From assembly GCA_947630505.1 (NCBI GenBank), contig CANRHV010000001.1, positions 62,001-126,000 of the forward strand: a DNA stretch of 64,000 bases. Reading direction: 5' to 3'. Positions 6,674 to 15,427 of the stretch are shown piece by piece (within the stretch, counting starts at the first letter, position 1; the number at the start of each line of letters is the position of its first letter). The translations under genes and the position numbers were made by a program. The DNA is from an uncultured Monoglobus sp. (GTDB taxonomy: Bacteria; Bacillota; Clostridia; Monoglobales; Monoglobaceae). Under the pieces are notes generated by a model. It was not told the DNA's origin, ran no database searches, and saw only the letters and a program-made list of their open reading frames with translations.

Positions 6674-7513
6674 ATGACACTGTTTAACAGGACAAAGGAG
6701 CAAACAAAGCGCAATGATTTAGCGTCTGCGCAACCGAAATTTTATCCCATTGATGTGGACAATCTGCATCTTGCGGACTATCAAAGGGGATTGAGAAAGG
6801 CAAGAGCAAAGAAACTGGCGGAAAGATATGATCCTGATATTTTCGGGATAGTTCTCGTAAGTTTTCGAGACGGCAAGTATTGGGTCGTTGACGGACAGCA
6901 TAGAGTGGAGTGTTGTCGCATACGCGGCATTAAGACAGTCTGGTGCCAAGTCCTCGAAGGTCTGACTTACGAGGAAGAAGCGGCTAAGTTTTTTGAGGTC
7001 AACGACAGCAGAGTAAGGCTGACCGCAAATCACAAGTTTAACGCTAAAGTTGAGGGCAAAGACAAGAAAGCGTTAGATATTGTGAAAGCTCTTGACAAAT
7101 ACGGCTTTACGTACGCCAAAGAAGCGACCGATCAGGGCGACAACTGTATCAGAACCATCGGCACATTACAAAAAATTTATGACAGACACGGTTATATCGG
7201 ACTGTGTGAAGTGCTGGATATACTGCGTCGTGCGTGGAATGGTGATGTGCGTTCTCTGAAAGCCGAAATTATCAGAGGGCTTAACACTTTTATCATCAAC
7301 TACGATTACGACAAACATTTCTTAATTAAAGTGCTTGAATCTGATACGCCGTGGGGTATAAGCAATCGCGCAAGGTCTACGACCAATAATTTAAATCGTC
7401 CCGATTGTAGCAGCGTATGTTTCCATATAGCAAAGACCATCAGGGAATTATATGAGGAAGCGGCTATTAAAAACAAAATCCGTGTAAAACCTTGTGTTTT
7501 AAAGGCGAGCTAA
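6674..7513 (+). CDS. ParB/Srx-like nuclease-fold protein
   Basis: 279 aa. The N-terminal 20-110 region carries a ParB-type core with VVDGQHRVECCRIRG and a DYQRGLRKARAKKLAERYDPDIFG lead-in, as in the DUF6551/ParB N-terminal families. The C-terminal half is helical. GGAGG precedes the ATG. It is paired with the DUF262 protein upstream, which suggests joint DNA handling (partition, NTP-dependent switching or anti-restriction). No ParA partner is visible in the window. Confidence 0.75.
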   Translation: MTLFNRTKEQTKRNDLASAQPKFYPIDVDNLHLADYQRGLRKARAKKLAERYDPDIFGIVLVSFRDGKYWVVDGQHRVECCRIRGIKTVWCQVLEGLTYEEEAAKFFEVNDSRVRLTANHKFNAKVEGKDKKALDIVKALDKYGFTYAKEATDQGDNCIRTIGTLQKIYDRHGYIGLCEVLDILRRAWNGDVRSLKAEIIRGLNTFIINYDYDKHFLIKVLESDTPWGISNRARSTTNNLNRPDCSSVCFHIAKTIRELYEEAAIKNKIRVKPCVLKAS

Positions 7514-7536
7514 ATACATAAAAAGGAGGGAATGTG

Positions 7537-8301
7537 ATGTCGGGTTTAGTTGCTCCGCAAGGGCAAACGAGTGATGGAATTAAAATGGCCAAAGATCTTT
7601 TAACGAAACAGAAGATTCGTGTACTTACGGGCTACCACTATTTAATTTTGGCATTGATATATAAATATCAAGATGCGTACCACCCTACAGGTTTTACTAT
7701 AGCTAAGTTGAAAAAACGTCTGAGCGTGAAATTAGGGGCAACGACGAAACAATACATAGCTACGAGTATGACGGAAGATCAAGCTAAAAAGTGTTTATTT
7801 GAGTTGGAAAATATGGGTATTATTCATATTACGCCACCAAAAAACAATCCTCATGCGCAACGTAGGTTTCATCGGTTGAAGATTGCTAAAAGATATTATG
7901 ATTGCCGTAATGGTTTTATAGAAATTTACGAGCCGTTATTTGTTGCTGCAAGGTGTCATGCAATTTCATATAGTATGTTTAAAACAAGTTTGTGTGTATT
8001 AAGACTAATGCCAGACCTCAAGCATGAGTGTGATTATTTAACATTACAGAAGATTGCAAAATATTTAGATAGTTCAGCAAGCGCCGTTTCTCGCGATTTG
8101 GTAAAATTAAGTAACAAGGGTTTAATTTTAATTACCAAAGAAAAATGTGACGGAGATTGTTCTTGGCACAATACATACCAACAAGGTTTACCTTCTGAGA
8201 TTGACGGTATATATTTACACACTGTTAAAGATGAAAATGATATGTTGCAAATTTATGCGTGTTTGAATGAAATGAGCTTAGAAAGGGTTGGGTGTTCATG
8301 A
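7537..8301 (+). CDS. winged-helix-like DNA-binding protein
   Basis: 254 aa. It contains two helix-turn-helix-like segments, at about 35-95 (GFTIAKLKKRLSV..EDQAKKCLFELENMGII) and 165-205 (LQKIAKYLDSSASAVSRDLVKLSNKGLI), typical of winged-helix/MarR-like or replication-initiator folds. The ATG at 7537 lies 6 nt after GGAGGG. It may be a replication initiator or transcription factor. Its position before the replication genes is compatible with either. Confidence 0.6.
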   Translation: MSGLVAPQGQTSDGIKMAKDLLTKQKIRVLTGYHYLILALIYKYQDAYHPTGFTIAKLKKRLSVKLGATTKQYIATSMTEDQAKKCLFELENMGIIHITPPKNNPHAQRRFHRLKIAKRYYDCRNGFIEIYEPLFVAARCHAISYSMFKTSLCVLRLMPDLKHECDYLTLQKIAKYLDSSASAVSRDLVKLSNKGLILITKEKCDGDCSWHNTYQQGLPSEIDGIYLHTVKDENDMLQIYACLNEMSLERVGCS

Positions 8302-8648
8302 GAGCGGAGTTTACAAGAAAAGCAAGATTTGTTCTGCGAGTAATTCTCATGACGTGTGGGTTCATGTGTATGGCGGTATCGGTGTCGCTTGATTCGTGTT
8401 TCATAGCTTACATAATACCGGCGGCGCTTATATTGATACCGATGTACCGTGAATTTGAGGACGCGTATCGAGAGACTTATCTGCAAGATGAAACGGAGCT
8501 CGCAGAGGAAGAAGTTGAAGCAGTAAAGCCGATAGACTATTGGGCTTATCTTGGTTTGGCAGATGATGACGACGCAGATGATATAACGGAATTAATCTGC
8601 GCAGAACCAATCAAACAGACCTGTAAAATCGGCATTTCTGTCAAATAA
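8298..8648 (+). CDS. two-span membrane protein with acidic tail
   Basis: 116 aa. Two hydrophobic helices at about residues 9-30 and 34-50 are followed by a Glu/Asp-rich cytoplasmic tail. The start overlaps the previous stop as ATGA, implying translational coupling. No family is recognised. Confidence 0.6.
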   Translation: MRAEFTRKARFVLRVILMTCGFMCMAVSVSLDSCFIAYIIPAALILIPMYREFEDAYRETYLQDETELAEEEVEAVKPIDYWAYLGLADDDDADDITELICAEPIKQTCKIGISVK

Positions 8649-8761
8649 TGAGCAAAAATAGTTAAAATTTACAGATTTTTTGTCTGATATTAAAGAAAAA
8701 TAGCACGCAAAAGCCTGTTAAAATGTACGTTTGATTTGAGTAGAAAATGGAGGATAAAATA

Positions 8762-9022
8762 ATGGGGAACGAGCGCAATTTATCAGTAGTTATAAGCGAC
8801 ATGCTTGACATAATTCCGACGGAGGAACAAGAGCTTATTACTAATTTGCGTAATGTACAAGACAGTATAGATTTTACCGCGCCCGAGGCAATGGGTGTAC
8901 GCTGGCGTCAAGTTGCGGATTGTTTAAACGGTTACTTTATGTCGGCGTATGACGAAAGTATTGACTGGCACCGCAAGGTCGTTGCCTGTTGGACGGGAAA
9001 GGAATCGGAGAAGAATGAATAA
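8762..9022 (+). CDS. hypothetical protein
   Basis: 86 aa starting MGNERNLSVVISDML. The upstream in-frame ATG at 8747 sits in the SD (ATGGAGG), so 8762 is chosen, 8 nt after GGAGG. Acidic and helical, with no recognised domain. It overlaps the next gene by a few bases. Confidence 0.6.
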   Translation: MGNERNLSVVISDMLDIIPTEEQELITNLRNVQDSIDFTAPEAMGVRWRQVADCLNGYFMSAYDESIDWHRKVVACWTGKESEKNE

Positions 9023-9389
9023 GCAGAATGTAAAAGATGTGGTGGATGTCAATGTGACATTTCCGTACACAGAAGATACGATTAGACACATCTGTATATG
9101 GTACAGTGAAGACGGATTGAGAGGTATGGCAAACAATCGCGGCAAGTGCAGACCGCAGGATCACAGTATATGGATTGGAGTTCCATTAAGTAAGATTGAA
9201 AAAATCGTAAACGAGTGTAAGGCTGATGGTAGATACATAAAATATGTCACGGAATATCAGCAGTATCAATCCACTAAAAGCGCATTAGATAACCTCCAAG
9301 AGGTTAATATAGGTTTAAATTCCTATAGCGCAGCGTCATCTTATATATGTAAAATCTATAATCTGTATAATATGATGGTCTTTAGTTGA
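9015..9389 (+). CDS. hypothetical protein
   Basis: 124 aa starting MNKQNVKDVVDVNV. GGAG-like sequence lies upstream and the start overlaps the end of the previous gene. A longer in-frame reading from 8949 only shadows that gene. No domain recognised. Confidence 0.55.
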   Translation: MNKQNVKDVVDVNVTFPYTEDTIRHICIWYSEDGLRGMANNRGKCRPQDHSIWIGVPLSKIEKIVNECKADGRYIKYVTEYQQYQSTKSALDNLQEVNIGLNSYSAASSYICKIYNLYNMMVFS

Positions 9390-9398
9390 GGTGAGAGC

Positions 9399-9608
9399 GT
9401 GAAAAGATTAACCAAAAAGTACAGTAATGGTAGAATAACTCTTAATGAAGGGTTATTTAATGCCAATCAAGAAACGATTGACAGAGAGCTCAATGCCTTT
9501 GAACCATTTATGGCAGTCACTGAAAAGCTATATGAATATGAAGAAGCGGGTCTTGATCCTGCAACAATTAACCGTCTCAAGTCGCGATATTTTGGAACAA
9601 ATGTATAG
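9399..9608 (+). CDS. small phage-type protein
   Basis: 69 aa from a GTG with GAGGTGAG upstream. The C-terminal LYEYEEAGLDPATI motif is common in small clostridial phage proteins of unknown function. Confidence 0.65.
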   Translation: MKRLTKKYSNGRITLNEGLFNANQETIDRELNAFEPFMAVTEKLYEYEEAGLDPATINRLKSRYFGTNV

Positions 9609-9618
9609 AGGTGAGAAA

Positions 9619-10257
9619 ATGAGCAGTGCAGTAGAAGAAATGTCGGAACTTGAAGCTCTTACAAAGCCTGTGTCGGCATATATCAAAAGAAACTTTGACC
9701 CAATGACAAAGGTTGTTATAAGCGATGAGCGAGTTGATGTCTATCAAGGCGTGATGGGTTTATCATTTGAGGACGGTAGTAATTTTAATAAACAAGATGT
9801 GGTTAAACGGTTGAAATATAAGCGTGGTTCTTTGGTTTCAGCACTTAATAATCATGTGAAAATGTGGCTTTGGATTGCAAACGAAACAAGACGCCGGCAA
9901 AGAAAGGTCAAAAAATACGAATATTTTAAAGCTATGGAATTTAACGGGCAAATACTTCAGAACAGCTCATTTATCTGTGATTATGTGCATCATTCGGATT
10001 ATGTCATTGCAAGGAGAGAGGATTCTGATCCAGGGTTTGATAAACCGTGTAAGTTTTGTCCTATAGACTGGTGTTCTTTGAACAAGCAAAATGAATGTGG
10101 TTCAATGTATGCCCCAAATTGTTCCGTGGCGTTTCACTGGGATGACAGTTACAGTACAGATTATAAAGCAACAGCCGAAATTGCCGATAGAATTGCTGAA
10201 TTGAAAATTAAAGAAGAATACGAGCCCGTGCTTAAAGCTGAAGAAAAAGGGGGTTAA
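9619..10257 (+). CDS. hypothetical Cys-rich phage protein
   Basis: 212 aa starting MSSAVEEMSELEAL, with GAGGTG upstream. A longer frame beginning at 9445 overlaps the preceding gene and is not used. A cysteine cluster at about residues 147-172 (PCKFCPIDWC ... CGSMYAPNC) suggests zinc or iron-sulfur binding. No family assigned. Confidence 0.65.
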   Translation: MSSAVEEMSELEALTKPVSAYIKRNFDPMTKVVISDERVDVYQGVMGLSFEDGSNFNKQDVVKRLKYKRGSLVSALNNHVKMWLWIANETRRRQRKVKKYEYFKAMEFNGQILQNSSFICDYVHHSDYVIARREDSDPGFDKPCKFCPIDWCSLNKQNECGSMYAPNCSVAFHWDDSYSTDYKATAEIADRIAELKIKEEYEPVLKAEEKGG

Positions 10258-10261
10258 TGCA

Positions 10262-10633
10262 ATGGCCGATAACAGAATCTGGCTTGTTTACATTTTAGAG
10301 TCAGCAAAGCTTCACGAAGAAGAAGATATGCCGCTGAGCATTCTTGGTGCCTTTGACAATTACAAGGATGCAATGTGTTGTTTCAAGGGTGCCGTAAATG
10401 AAGCCTTCAAAACATATCGTTATTACAACAAATGGGATTACACTGAAACCCACGACGTGTATACCGAGGGTGTAGTCTGCAAGAGGAGAATCTCTGATGT
10501 TACCACAATGGACAATCCGTGGAGCAATAGATACGCTGACATCTACATTAGGCTGATAACAGTGAATAACGACATCTACAATCTCAGCAAAACTGTGCTT
10601 AAATCTGAAGAAAAAGAACTTAATTTAACCTAA
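10262..10633 (+). CDS. hypothetical protein
   Basis: 123 aa soluble mixed alpha/beta protein, with GGGGG 9 nt before the ATG. It follows the previous gene with a 4-nt gap. No recognised domain. Confidence 0.6.
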   Translation: MADNRIWLVYILESAKLHEEEDMPLSILGAFDNYKDAMCCFKGAVNEAFKTYRYYNKWDYTETHDVYTEGVVCKRRISDVTTMDNPWSNRYADIYIRLITVNNDIYNLSKTVLKSEEKELNLT

Positions 10634-10654
10634 ACAAAGGAAGGAGTGTGAGCG

Positions 10655-11323
10655 GTGGTTTCACAAAAGCGATATTACATAATTACAGACGGCACAAGAT
10701 ATGTCAGACAAAACATTAAACATAGATACGAGGCTGTTTCAAACTTTACAATGGCAGATACATACGATAGCACTGCGATAGCAAAAAATGTTTGGCGAAA
10801 CTCGCTAAGCCGATCTATGCAAAAGGATTTCTATGTGGCAAGAGTAGAGGATGGCGAGATTGTTAAGGTTGAAAGTTCAACAACCACATATCGCAATAAG
10901 CCAAACCCTCACGCTATTGCCTGTGACAGAGAGTTATGTCCCGAGGCGCTTCAATGGATAAATAGAGTGTCAGGTCTTGCAAACGTGACAAAAGAAGCAA
11001 AACAACGATATGATGAGCTTAATAAGCAATTATCCGAGACGCAGCAAGCGATAGCCGATCTGAATCATTATATAGAGTTTAACGCCGTCAACGCTGCGAC
11101 AGGTTACAAACTCACAGCGGCATTGCACAAATTGTTTGTGCGTCGCCGCAATATCAAAGATGAGATGTTGGTTGTGGAAATTATTTGCGAGTGTGAGCCT
11201 GACGGCGGTTCTAATATCACGAAATTAATTAGAAGTATAAACGGTATGCAACACCGCAAATATGAACCCCGCGTCTTATCGTCATTGTTTGAAGATGGAA
11301 CAATAAATATTGACTCTCTTTAG
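10655..11323 (+). CDS. hypothetical protein with central coiled coil
   Basis: 222 aa from a GTG with AAGGAG 8 nt upstream. Residues about 110-150 look like a coiled coil (TKEAKQRYDELNKQLSETQQ). No family recognised. Confidence 0.6.
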   Translation: MVSQKRYYIITDGTRYVRQNIKHRYEAVSNFTMADTYDSTAIAKNVWRNSLSRSMQKDFYVARVEDGEIVKVESSTTTYRNKPNPHAIACDRELCPEALQWINRVSGLANVTKEAKQRYDELNKQLSETQQAIADLNHYIEFNAVNAATGYKLTAALHKLFVRRRNIKDEMLVVEIICECEPDGGSNITKLIRSINGMQHRKYEPRVLSSLFEDGTINIDSL

Positions 11324-11333
11324 GTGAATAAAT

Positions 11334-11540
11334 ATATTAGAGGTGAGACAACTGGATAGACAAAAACTGAAGGAAATTATAATGGATTTCTTTGACGTTC
11401 CCAATGACACATATACATATAATCTAACTCGTGTTAAAGAAGCGTTTGAGATAGGTACTATGTCTTTGGACGATTTTGTAGAACTTGATGAAAGCAATAT
11501 TGACGAGTTGGTTGATTATATAATTGCGAATTATAATTAA
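11334..11540 (+). CDS. small acidic protein, probable ATA start
   Basis: 68 aa if it starts at the ATA at 11334, which sits 7 nt after AGGTG (11322-11326). The alternatives are the in-frame GTG at 11343 with no SD at a proper distance, or a CTG at 11352 6 nt after a second AGGTG. The protein is acidic and helical (DFFDVPNDTY, LDESNIDELVDYI). No family recognised. Confidence 0.5.
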   Translation: MLEVRQLDRQKLKEIIMDFFDVPNDTYTYNLTRVKEAFEIGTMSLDDFVELDESNIDELVDYIIANYN

Positions 11541-11583
11541 AAATACATGATTACGGAGAACAAATATAGTGGGAGATGATTTA

Positions 11584-12393
11584 ATGGATAACAAACAGGA
11601 ACTATCTAACGATGTTTCGGTGTATTTGAACGGTGTAAAAATTGGTGATGTTCATAATTGTACAGATGACTTGGGTAAAGCTATTTCAACGGCAATAAGA
11701 ACACCCAAAGCGGTGACAACCTCTTTCTCAACAAATGATTTAGAGCGAGCGTTGGGAACATCGGATTTTCTTACAACTTCTACGTCAACGCAAGACCAAA
11801 ACGTGACATATCATATCAATCCGCTCGGTATTGATGTTACAGATATACCGGTAATCACGGACATTGATGTTATCGTTCCGGGATTGATAACAATGGTGTA
11901 TTTCAGTGACGGTGGCAAAGAAAAGATGAGGTTGCAGGATGGCGACACTTGGGACTTGACAACCTGTTGCTATTACGCTCTTGCAAAGCACCTATATCGT
12001 AAGACTTTAAATTACAAAGGCATTGAGTATATGGCGAACATACTTTCAATGTATAAGGGTGTTGAAAAGATGGTAAGCAAGGCTGTGAAACAATATAATC
12101 AAGGTCAAAAGCGAGCGCAGGAACGCAAAGAGCGTCAGGCGAAATCTAAGAACCAAATTAAAGGTAGAAAGACAAAAGGCGTAGCCAAGGGTAAATCGGA
12201 CTCTGCGAAAGTTGCGCCGGGTCAGGCTTTTGTAGAACATTTAGGGAATGTTTATGATGAGTTATGTAAAGCGTTGGGTATTGAGCGTGAAAGTTTGGAG
12301 GACATCATGATGAAAATCACAAATTCAGAATCCAAAGAAAAAACCTGTGAGACACCGAATTGTTGCCCGAAATGCAAGGAGGATACCGACTAA
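11584..12393 (+). CDS. hypothetical protein with basic coiled region and Cys tail
   Basis: 269 aa from the ATG after GGGAG. An in-frame ATA at 11566 with its own GGAG is also possible. Residues about 170-215 are very Lys/Arg-rich (QKRAQERKERQAKSKNQIKG), suggesting nucleic-acid contact. The C-terminus ends in CETPNCCPKCKED, a likely metal site. Function unknown. Confidence 0.6.
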   Translation: MDNKQELSNDVSVYLNGVKIGDVHNCTDDLGKAISTAIRTPKAVTTSFSTNDLERALGTSDFLTTSTSTQDQNVTYHINPLGIDVTDIPVITDIDVIVPGLITMVYFSDGGKEKMRLQDGDTWDLTTCCYYALAKHLYRKTLNYKGIEYMANILSMYKGVEKMVSKAVKQYNQGQKRAQERKERQAKSKNQIKGRKTKGVAKGKSDSAKVAPGQAFVEHLGNVYDELCKALGIERESLEDIMMKITNSESKEKTCETPNCCPKCKEDTD

Positions 12394-12394
12394 T

Positions 12395-12796
12395 ATGAAA
12401 TATTGCACAGACGACGGAAAGCATATCTTTAACACCGAAGAAGAAGTGTTTGACTTTGAACGCAAGAATATTAATAAAATTCATTTGGAGTGTGCCGTAC
12501 GCGAACTGGTTATACAGACAGACGTGTGGATAGAACCTGAATATGATCGAAACGGCAATATTACCGATTTTGAATTTATCAATTTTGACAGTCAGATATA
12601 TCAACCTGATGGTGATTGGGATGATCTTGTATCTTTTTATCACTGCGATGGTGAAAATGAGGGCATGTTTAGTAATTTGATACATACTGACAAGCAAATG
12701 GCTGTTTTTATTAATGATAATTATTGGGAACCGCCGACATTTGCGGAAAATTATTCACAAGGCACAATACATATACGTATGATTCGCAAGCTGTAA
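12395..12796 (+). CDS. hypothetical acidic protein
   Basis: 133 aa starting MKYCTDDGKHIF. GGAGG lies 12 nt upstream inside the end of the previous gene. No recognised domain. Confidence 0.6.
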   Translation: MKYCTDDGKHIFNTEEEVFDFERKNINKIHLECAVRELVIQTDVWIEPEYDRNGNITDFEFINFDSQIYQPDGDWDDLVSFYHCDGENEGMFSNLIHTDKQMAVFINDNYWEPPTFAENYSQGTIHIRMIRKL

Positions 12797-12820
12797 CACG
12801 TTCAAATAAGAGTTTGATTT

Positions 12821-12850
12821 AATATATCTTAACAATATATAAGATATATT
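12821..12850. repeat. 10-bp perfect inverted repeat
   Basis: AATATATCTT (12821-12830) and AAGATATATT (12841-12850) around a 10-nt loop in an A/T-rich gap. It could be an operator or a weak terminator. No T run follows. Confidence 0.5.
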
Positions 12851-12888
12851 ATAAAGAGATATAGAATATAATATAACGAGGTGAAAAT

Positions 12889-13548
12889 ATGAACATAATG
12901 GAAGATGTAGCTCACAAGTTGGGCGTTGAAATTGGAGAGATATTTGGCATTAATTTTGGGGATGGCAAATATAAATTTGAAAATGGTGATATATGGTCTT
13001 GGGATAATAGATATGAGATATGGAAGCCAGTGTTATATGATACGGTAGCAAAACTGTTGAATGGACGCTATGAAATCCGCAAAATTGACAACACACATAC
13101 ATCAAGATGTACAGGCGTAGAGGACGTCAAAGAAGGTCAAAAGATTTATCCGTTCTGTGAAGACCCGTATGTATCGCCATACGATAGCGAACTTGAATTT
13201 AACGAGTTTACCGATGAAAAGGTTAAAAATGATTGGGAACGCGCAATAGAAATATACAAGCGTTTAGCCAAGGCAGCGAGTGAACTCAATACTGAGCCGA
13301 TAGATTGGAACAAGGAGCAAAAGAAATGGTATATTTGTTGTGGTCGTGATAATTATTTAGTGTGCGATTGCGTATATCAAGGCGCCGATGGTGGTCGCAT
13401 CTATTTCACATCAAGCCAAGCCGCACGAAAAGCCATTGAAATAGTTGGCAAGGATGATTTGCTTTGGTTGTTTATAGAGTTTGAACCATATAAAGGTTAT
13501 TATCCGTCAACGGCATCCGTTTCAAAAAAGGAGAACAAAATTGATTAG
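12889..13548 (+). CDS. hypothetical phage protein
   Basis: 219 aa. The N-terminus (MEDVAHKLGVEIGEIFGI, then FENGDIWSWDNRYEIWKPV) resembles the 98-aa protein at 42395-42691 (CEKLGVEPYELF, FDDKHYKLKKCV), so the two are probably members of one phage family. AGGTG lies 5 nt upstream. Function unknown. Confidence 0.6.
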   Translation: MNIMEDVAHKLGVEIGEIFGINFGDGKYKFENGDIWSWDNRYEIWKPVLYDTVAKLLNGRYEIRKIDNTHTSRCTGVEDVKEGQKIYPFCEDPYVSPYDSELEFNEFTDEKVKNDWERAIEIYKRLAKAASELNTEPIDWNKEQKKWYICCGRDNYLVCDCVYQGADGGRIYFTSSQAARKAIEIVGKDDLLWLFIEFEPYKGYYPSTASVSKKENKID

Positions 13549-13714
13549 GCACATAAAGCGAAATATATTAAAACGCAGGTTAGATACAAACGATATAAGC
13601 CGAGAGTGGCAAGTTTTGCAAATCAAAAGATATGGCGGCAAGGGATTATATTGGGCCATGCGCAAGAGTAAACTAAAAAAGCATAAACACAAAAAACGTA
13701 GACAAGGAAAATAG
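13541..13714 (+). CDS. 57-aa basic protein, TTG start
   Basis: Starts at the TTG 7 nt after GGAG and overlaps the end of the previous gene. More than one third of residues are Lys or Arg, ending KKHKHKKRRQGK. Probably binds nucleic acid. No family recognised. Confidence 0.55.
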   Translation: MIRHIKRNILKRRLDTNDISREWQVLQIKRYGGKGLYWAMRKSKLKKHKHKKRRQGK

Positions 13715-13776
13715 CAAAAAACTTACCTTTAAGAATCTTTAATTTATATTTATAAAGTTTATATTTCAAATTTTAA

Positions 13777-13797
13777 TTGTATGTATTTCACATACAA
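13777..13797. repeat. 8-bp hairpin in A/T-rich gap
   Basis: TTGTATGT and ACATACAA around ATTTC in the 124-bp gap 13715-13838. No T run follows. Nothing else is seen in the gap. Confidence 0.45.
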
Positions 13798-13838
13798 CCC
13801 TCAGAGAATAAATTTAATAGGCTTGGTGATTAACCATT

Positions 13839-14153
13839 TTGAAATGTTGTATCTGCGGCAAAGAGATTGAACGCAGTCTATATTCTCATTCCGTTTTATG
13901 CTCTGAAAAATGTTTTGACATTCATTTTTGGAACGAAATTGTCAAAGAAAAGGATCAGCATTTATTTATCAACGGCAAGAGTTATAAAGACGGAGGAACT
14001 TCAACATCATTTTTAGGGTTTGACGGCAGACGCTTTCATATCAAGAAGTTTGACGGCACGGAAATTGTCACAAACAACCTTTGGTGTCAAGGCGAAATCC
14101 CCGAAGAATATAGAGATGTATTACAAGACAACGCAGAGTTTCTACAAGAATAA
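13839..14153 (+). CDS. small zinc-ribbon-like protein
   Basis: 104 aa from a TTG. The N-terminal KCCICGKEIERS ... CSEKCF gives a CxxC...CxxxC pattern typical of small zinc-binding phage proteins. The remainder has no recognised domain. The start rests on GGTG about 10 nt upstream. Confidence 0.55.
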   Translation: MKCCICGKEIERSLYSHSVLCSEKCFDIHFWNEIVKEKDQHLFINGKSYKDGGTSTSFLGFDGRRFHIKKFDGTEIVTNNLWCQGEIPEEYRDVLQDNAEFLQE

Positions 14154-14174
14154 GAAAAGAAAACAAAATTAAAA

Positions 14175-14375
14175 GTGTCGGTGGACAAAGATAAAGTCGC
14201 ACTAATACTGTGTGGGTACGGTAACGCACACACATGGCTGTGTATTCCGTCGCGGGCAATCGGTCAGATAAACTTGATGTCTGTTTCTGCGTTCACAACT
14301 GCGGTAGGTGAAAAGCCTTGCCCGACGCTTTATAAAAAGTATATTATAAAGGAGTTTTTTAATGGCAGTAAGTAA
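14175..14375 (+). CDS. doubtful 66-aa ORF
   Basis: Open frame from a GTG without a clear SD. It overlaps the start of the SSB-like gene by 14 nt. It is the only frame in the 208-nt gap and may not be translated. Confidence 0.25.
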   Translation: MSVDKDKVALILCGYGNAHTWLCIPSRAIGQINLMSVSAFTTAVGEKPCPTLYKKYIIKEFFNGSK

Positions 14376-15408
14376 GTATGGTTTGGTTCAAACGAAAGGT
14401 TCATTTCAAATCAGGGGCATTGTCTCGGGTACGCAGAGCAACAATTTTTATCGCGAGATAACAACCTCTACAGGTCAGACAATGCGTATCGTCAATTTTG
14501 ACGTTGAGTATGAAAAGGGAAAAAGACTTCGCCTCAATTTGACGGGTGCGCCGAGAGACTATGTGTATTTCAGCAAGTCACATCAAAACGGCGGTAAGCC
14601 CGAAACAGAGAAGGTTACATGGGGAGATAGGTTCTCGTTTAACCGTGAAGGTTTTGACCTGATTGGTGTCAGAATCGGCTTAGCTAAAGTTGCAACAAGC
14701 GACGGCAGACAGGTCAACGAGCGCAAAGTCGTGACAGAGTATGACGCTTGTCAAGAGGTTCAAGCAAAATTGCATGATGGTCAGAGCGTTTATGTGTTTG
14801 GCAATATTGAGCACAGAAGTTATTTTGATAAGAATGGCAATAAGAAACAATCAGTCAACTTAGTTCCTACGCAGATTTCCTTATGTCAGGACGTTGATTT
14901 TAGCGATGAGCAATATAAGCCTCTGCACGCGTTCAGGCAAGCGATTGTTTTCATGGGTATAGCCCAAGAGAAAAACGACGATGGTAAGGCTACGGGACGC
15001 TTTACAATTCCCGCAAAGATTCTTGAATATTCGTCGATTGAGGACGCGGAATTTATTGTTGAAAGCGTTAAACTGGCAAACACATTCAAGAAGGCTCTCA
15101 AACCGTATAACGCTATAACGGTTGAAGGCAAAATTATTCGCAGCATTGAAACGGCGGTCGTAGAAGAAGATGACGGTTGGGGAGAGCCCAGTGAGTTTAA
15201 CAAGGTCACAGCGCCGTCTAAAATTGAGTACATAGTGAGTCGCGGCAACAAGGACACGATAGACGCGGAGCTTTATACTCAGAGTTCCATTGAAAACGCG
15301 ATAGCCAAAATCGCTCAGGCAAATAAGGTAAGCGCAGATTTTGGTGACGATGATGATGAATGGGACATTGGCGATAATGACATTGACGATATTCCATGGA
15401 AGGAATAA
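14362..15408 (+). CDS. SSB-like single-stranded DNA-binding protein
   Basis: 348 aa. The body is beta-rich, consistent with OB folds. The C-terminus is strongly acidic and ends DDDEWDIGDNDIDDIPWKE, the DDIPF-like tail by which SSBs recruit partners. AAGGAG precedes the ATG. It heads the replication module and is followed 20 nt later by a Sak4-like ATPase, a common phage pairing. Assignment rests on the tail and context, and the primary sequence is divergent. Confidence 0.7.
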   Translation: MAVSKYGLVQTKGSFQIRGIVSGTQSNNFYREITTSTGQTMRIVNFDVEYEKGKRLRLNLTGAPRDYVYFSKSHQNGGKPETEKVTWGDRFSFNREGFDLIGVRIGLAKVATSDGRQVNERKVVTEYDACQEVQAKLHDGQSVYVFGNIEHRSYFDKNGNKKQSVNLVPTQISLCQDVDFSDEQYKPLHAFRQAIVFMGIAQEKNDDGKATGRFTIPAKILEYSSIEDAEFIVESVKLANTFKKALKPYNAITVEGKIIRSIETAVVEEDDGWGEPSEFNKVTAPSKIEYIVSRGNKDTIDAELYTQSSIENAIAKIAQANKVSADFGDDDDEWDIGDNDIDDIPWKE

Positions 15409-15427
15409 AAATTTAGGAGGAATGTAA

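Noticed and set aside
8949-9014. N-terminal extension of the 124-aa gene
   Set aside because: Overlaps the preceding gene in another frame. The ATG at 9015 is better placed.
9445-9618. N-terminal extension of the 212-aa gene
   Set aside because: It merely shadows the 69-aa gene in another frame. The ATG at 9619 has a proper SD.
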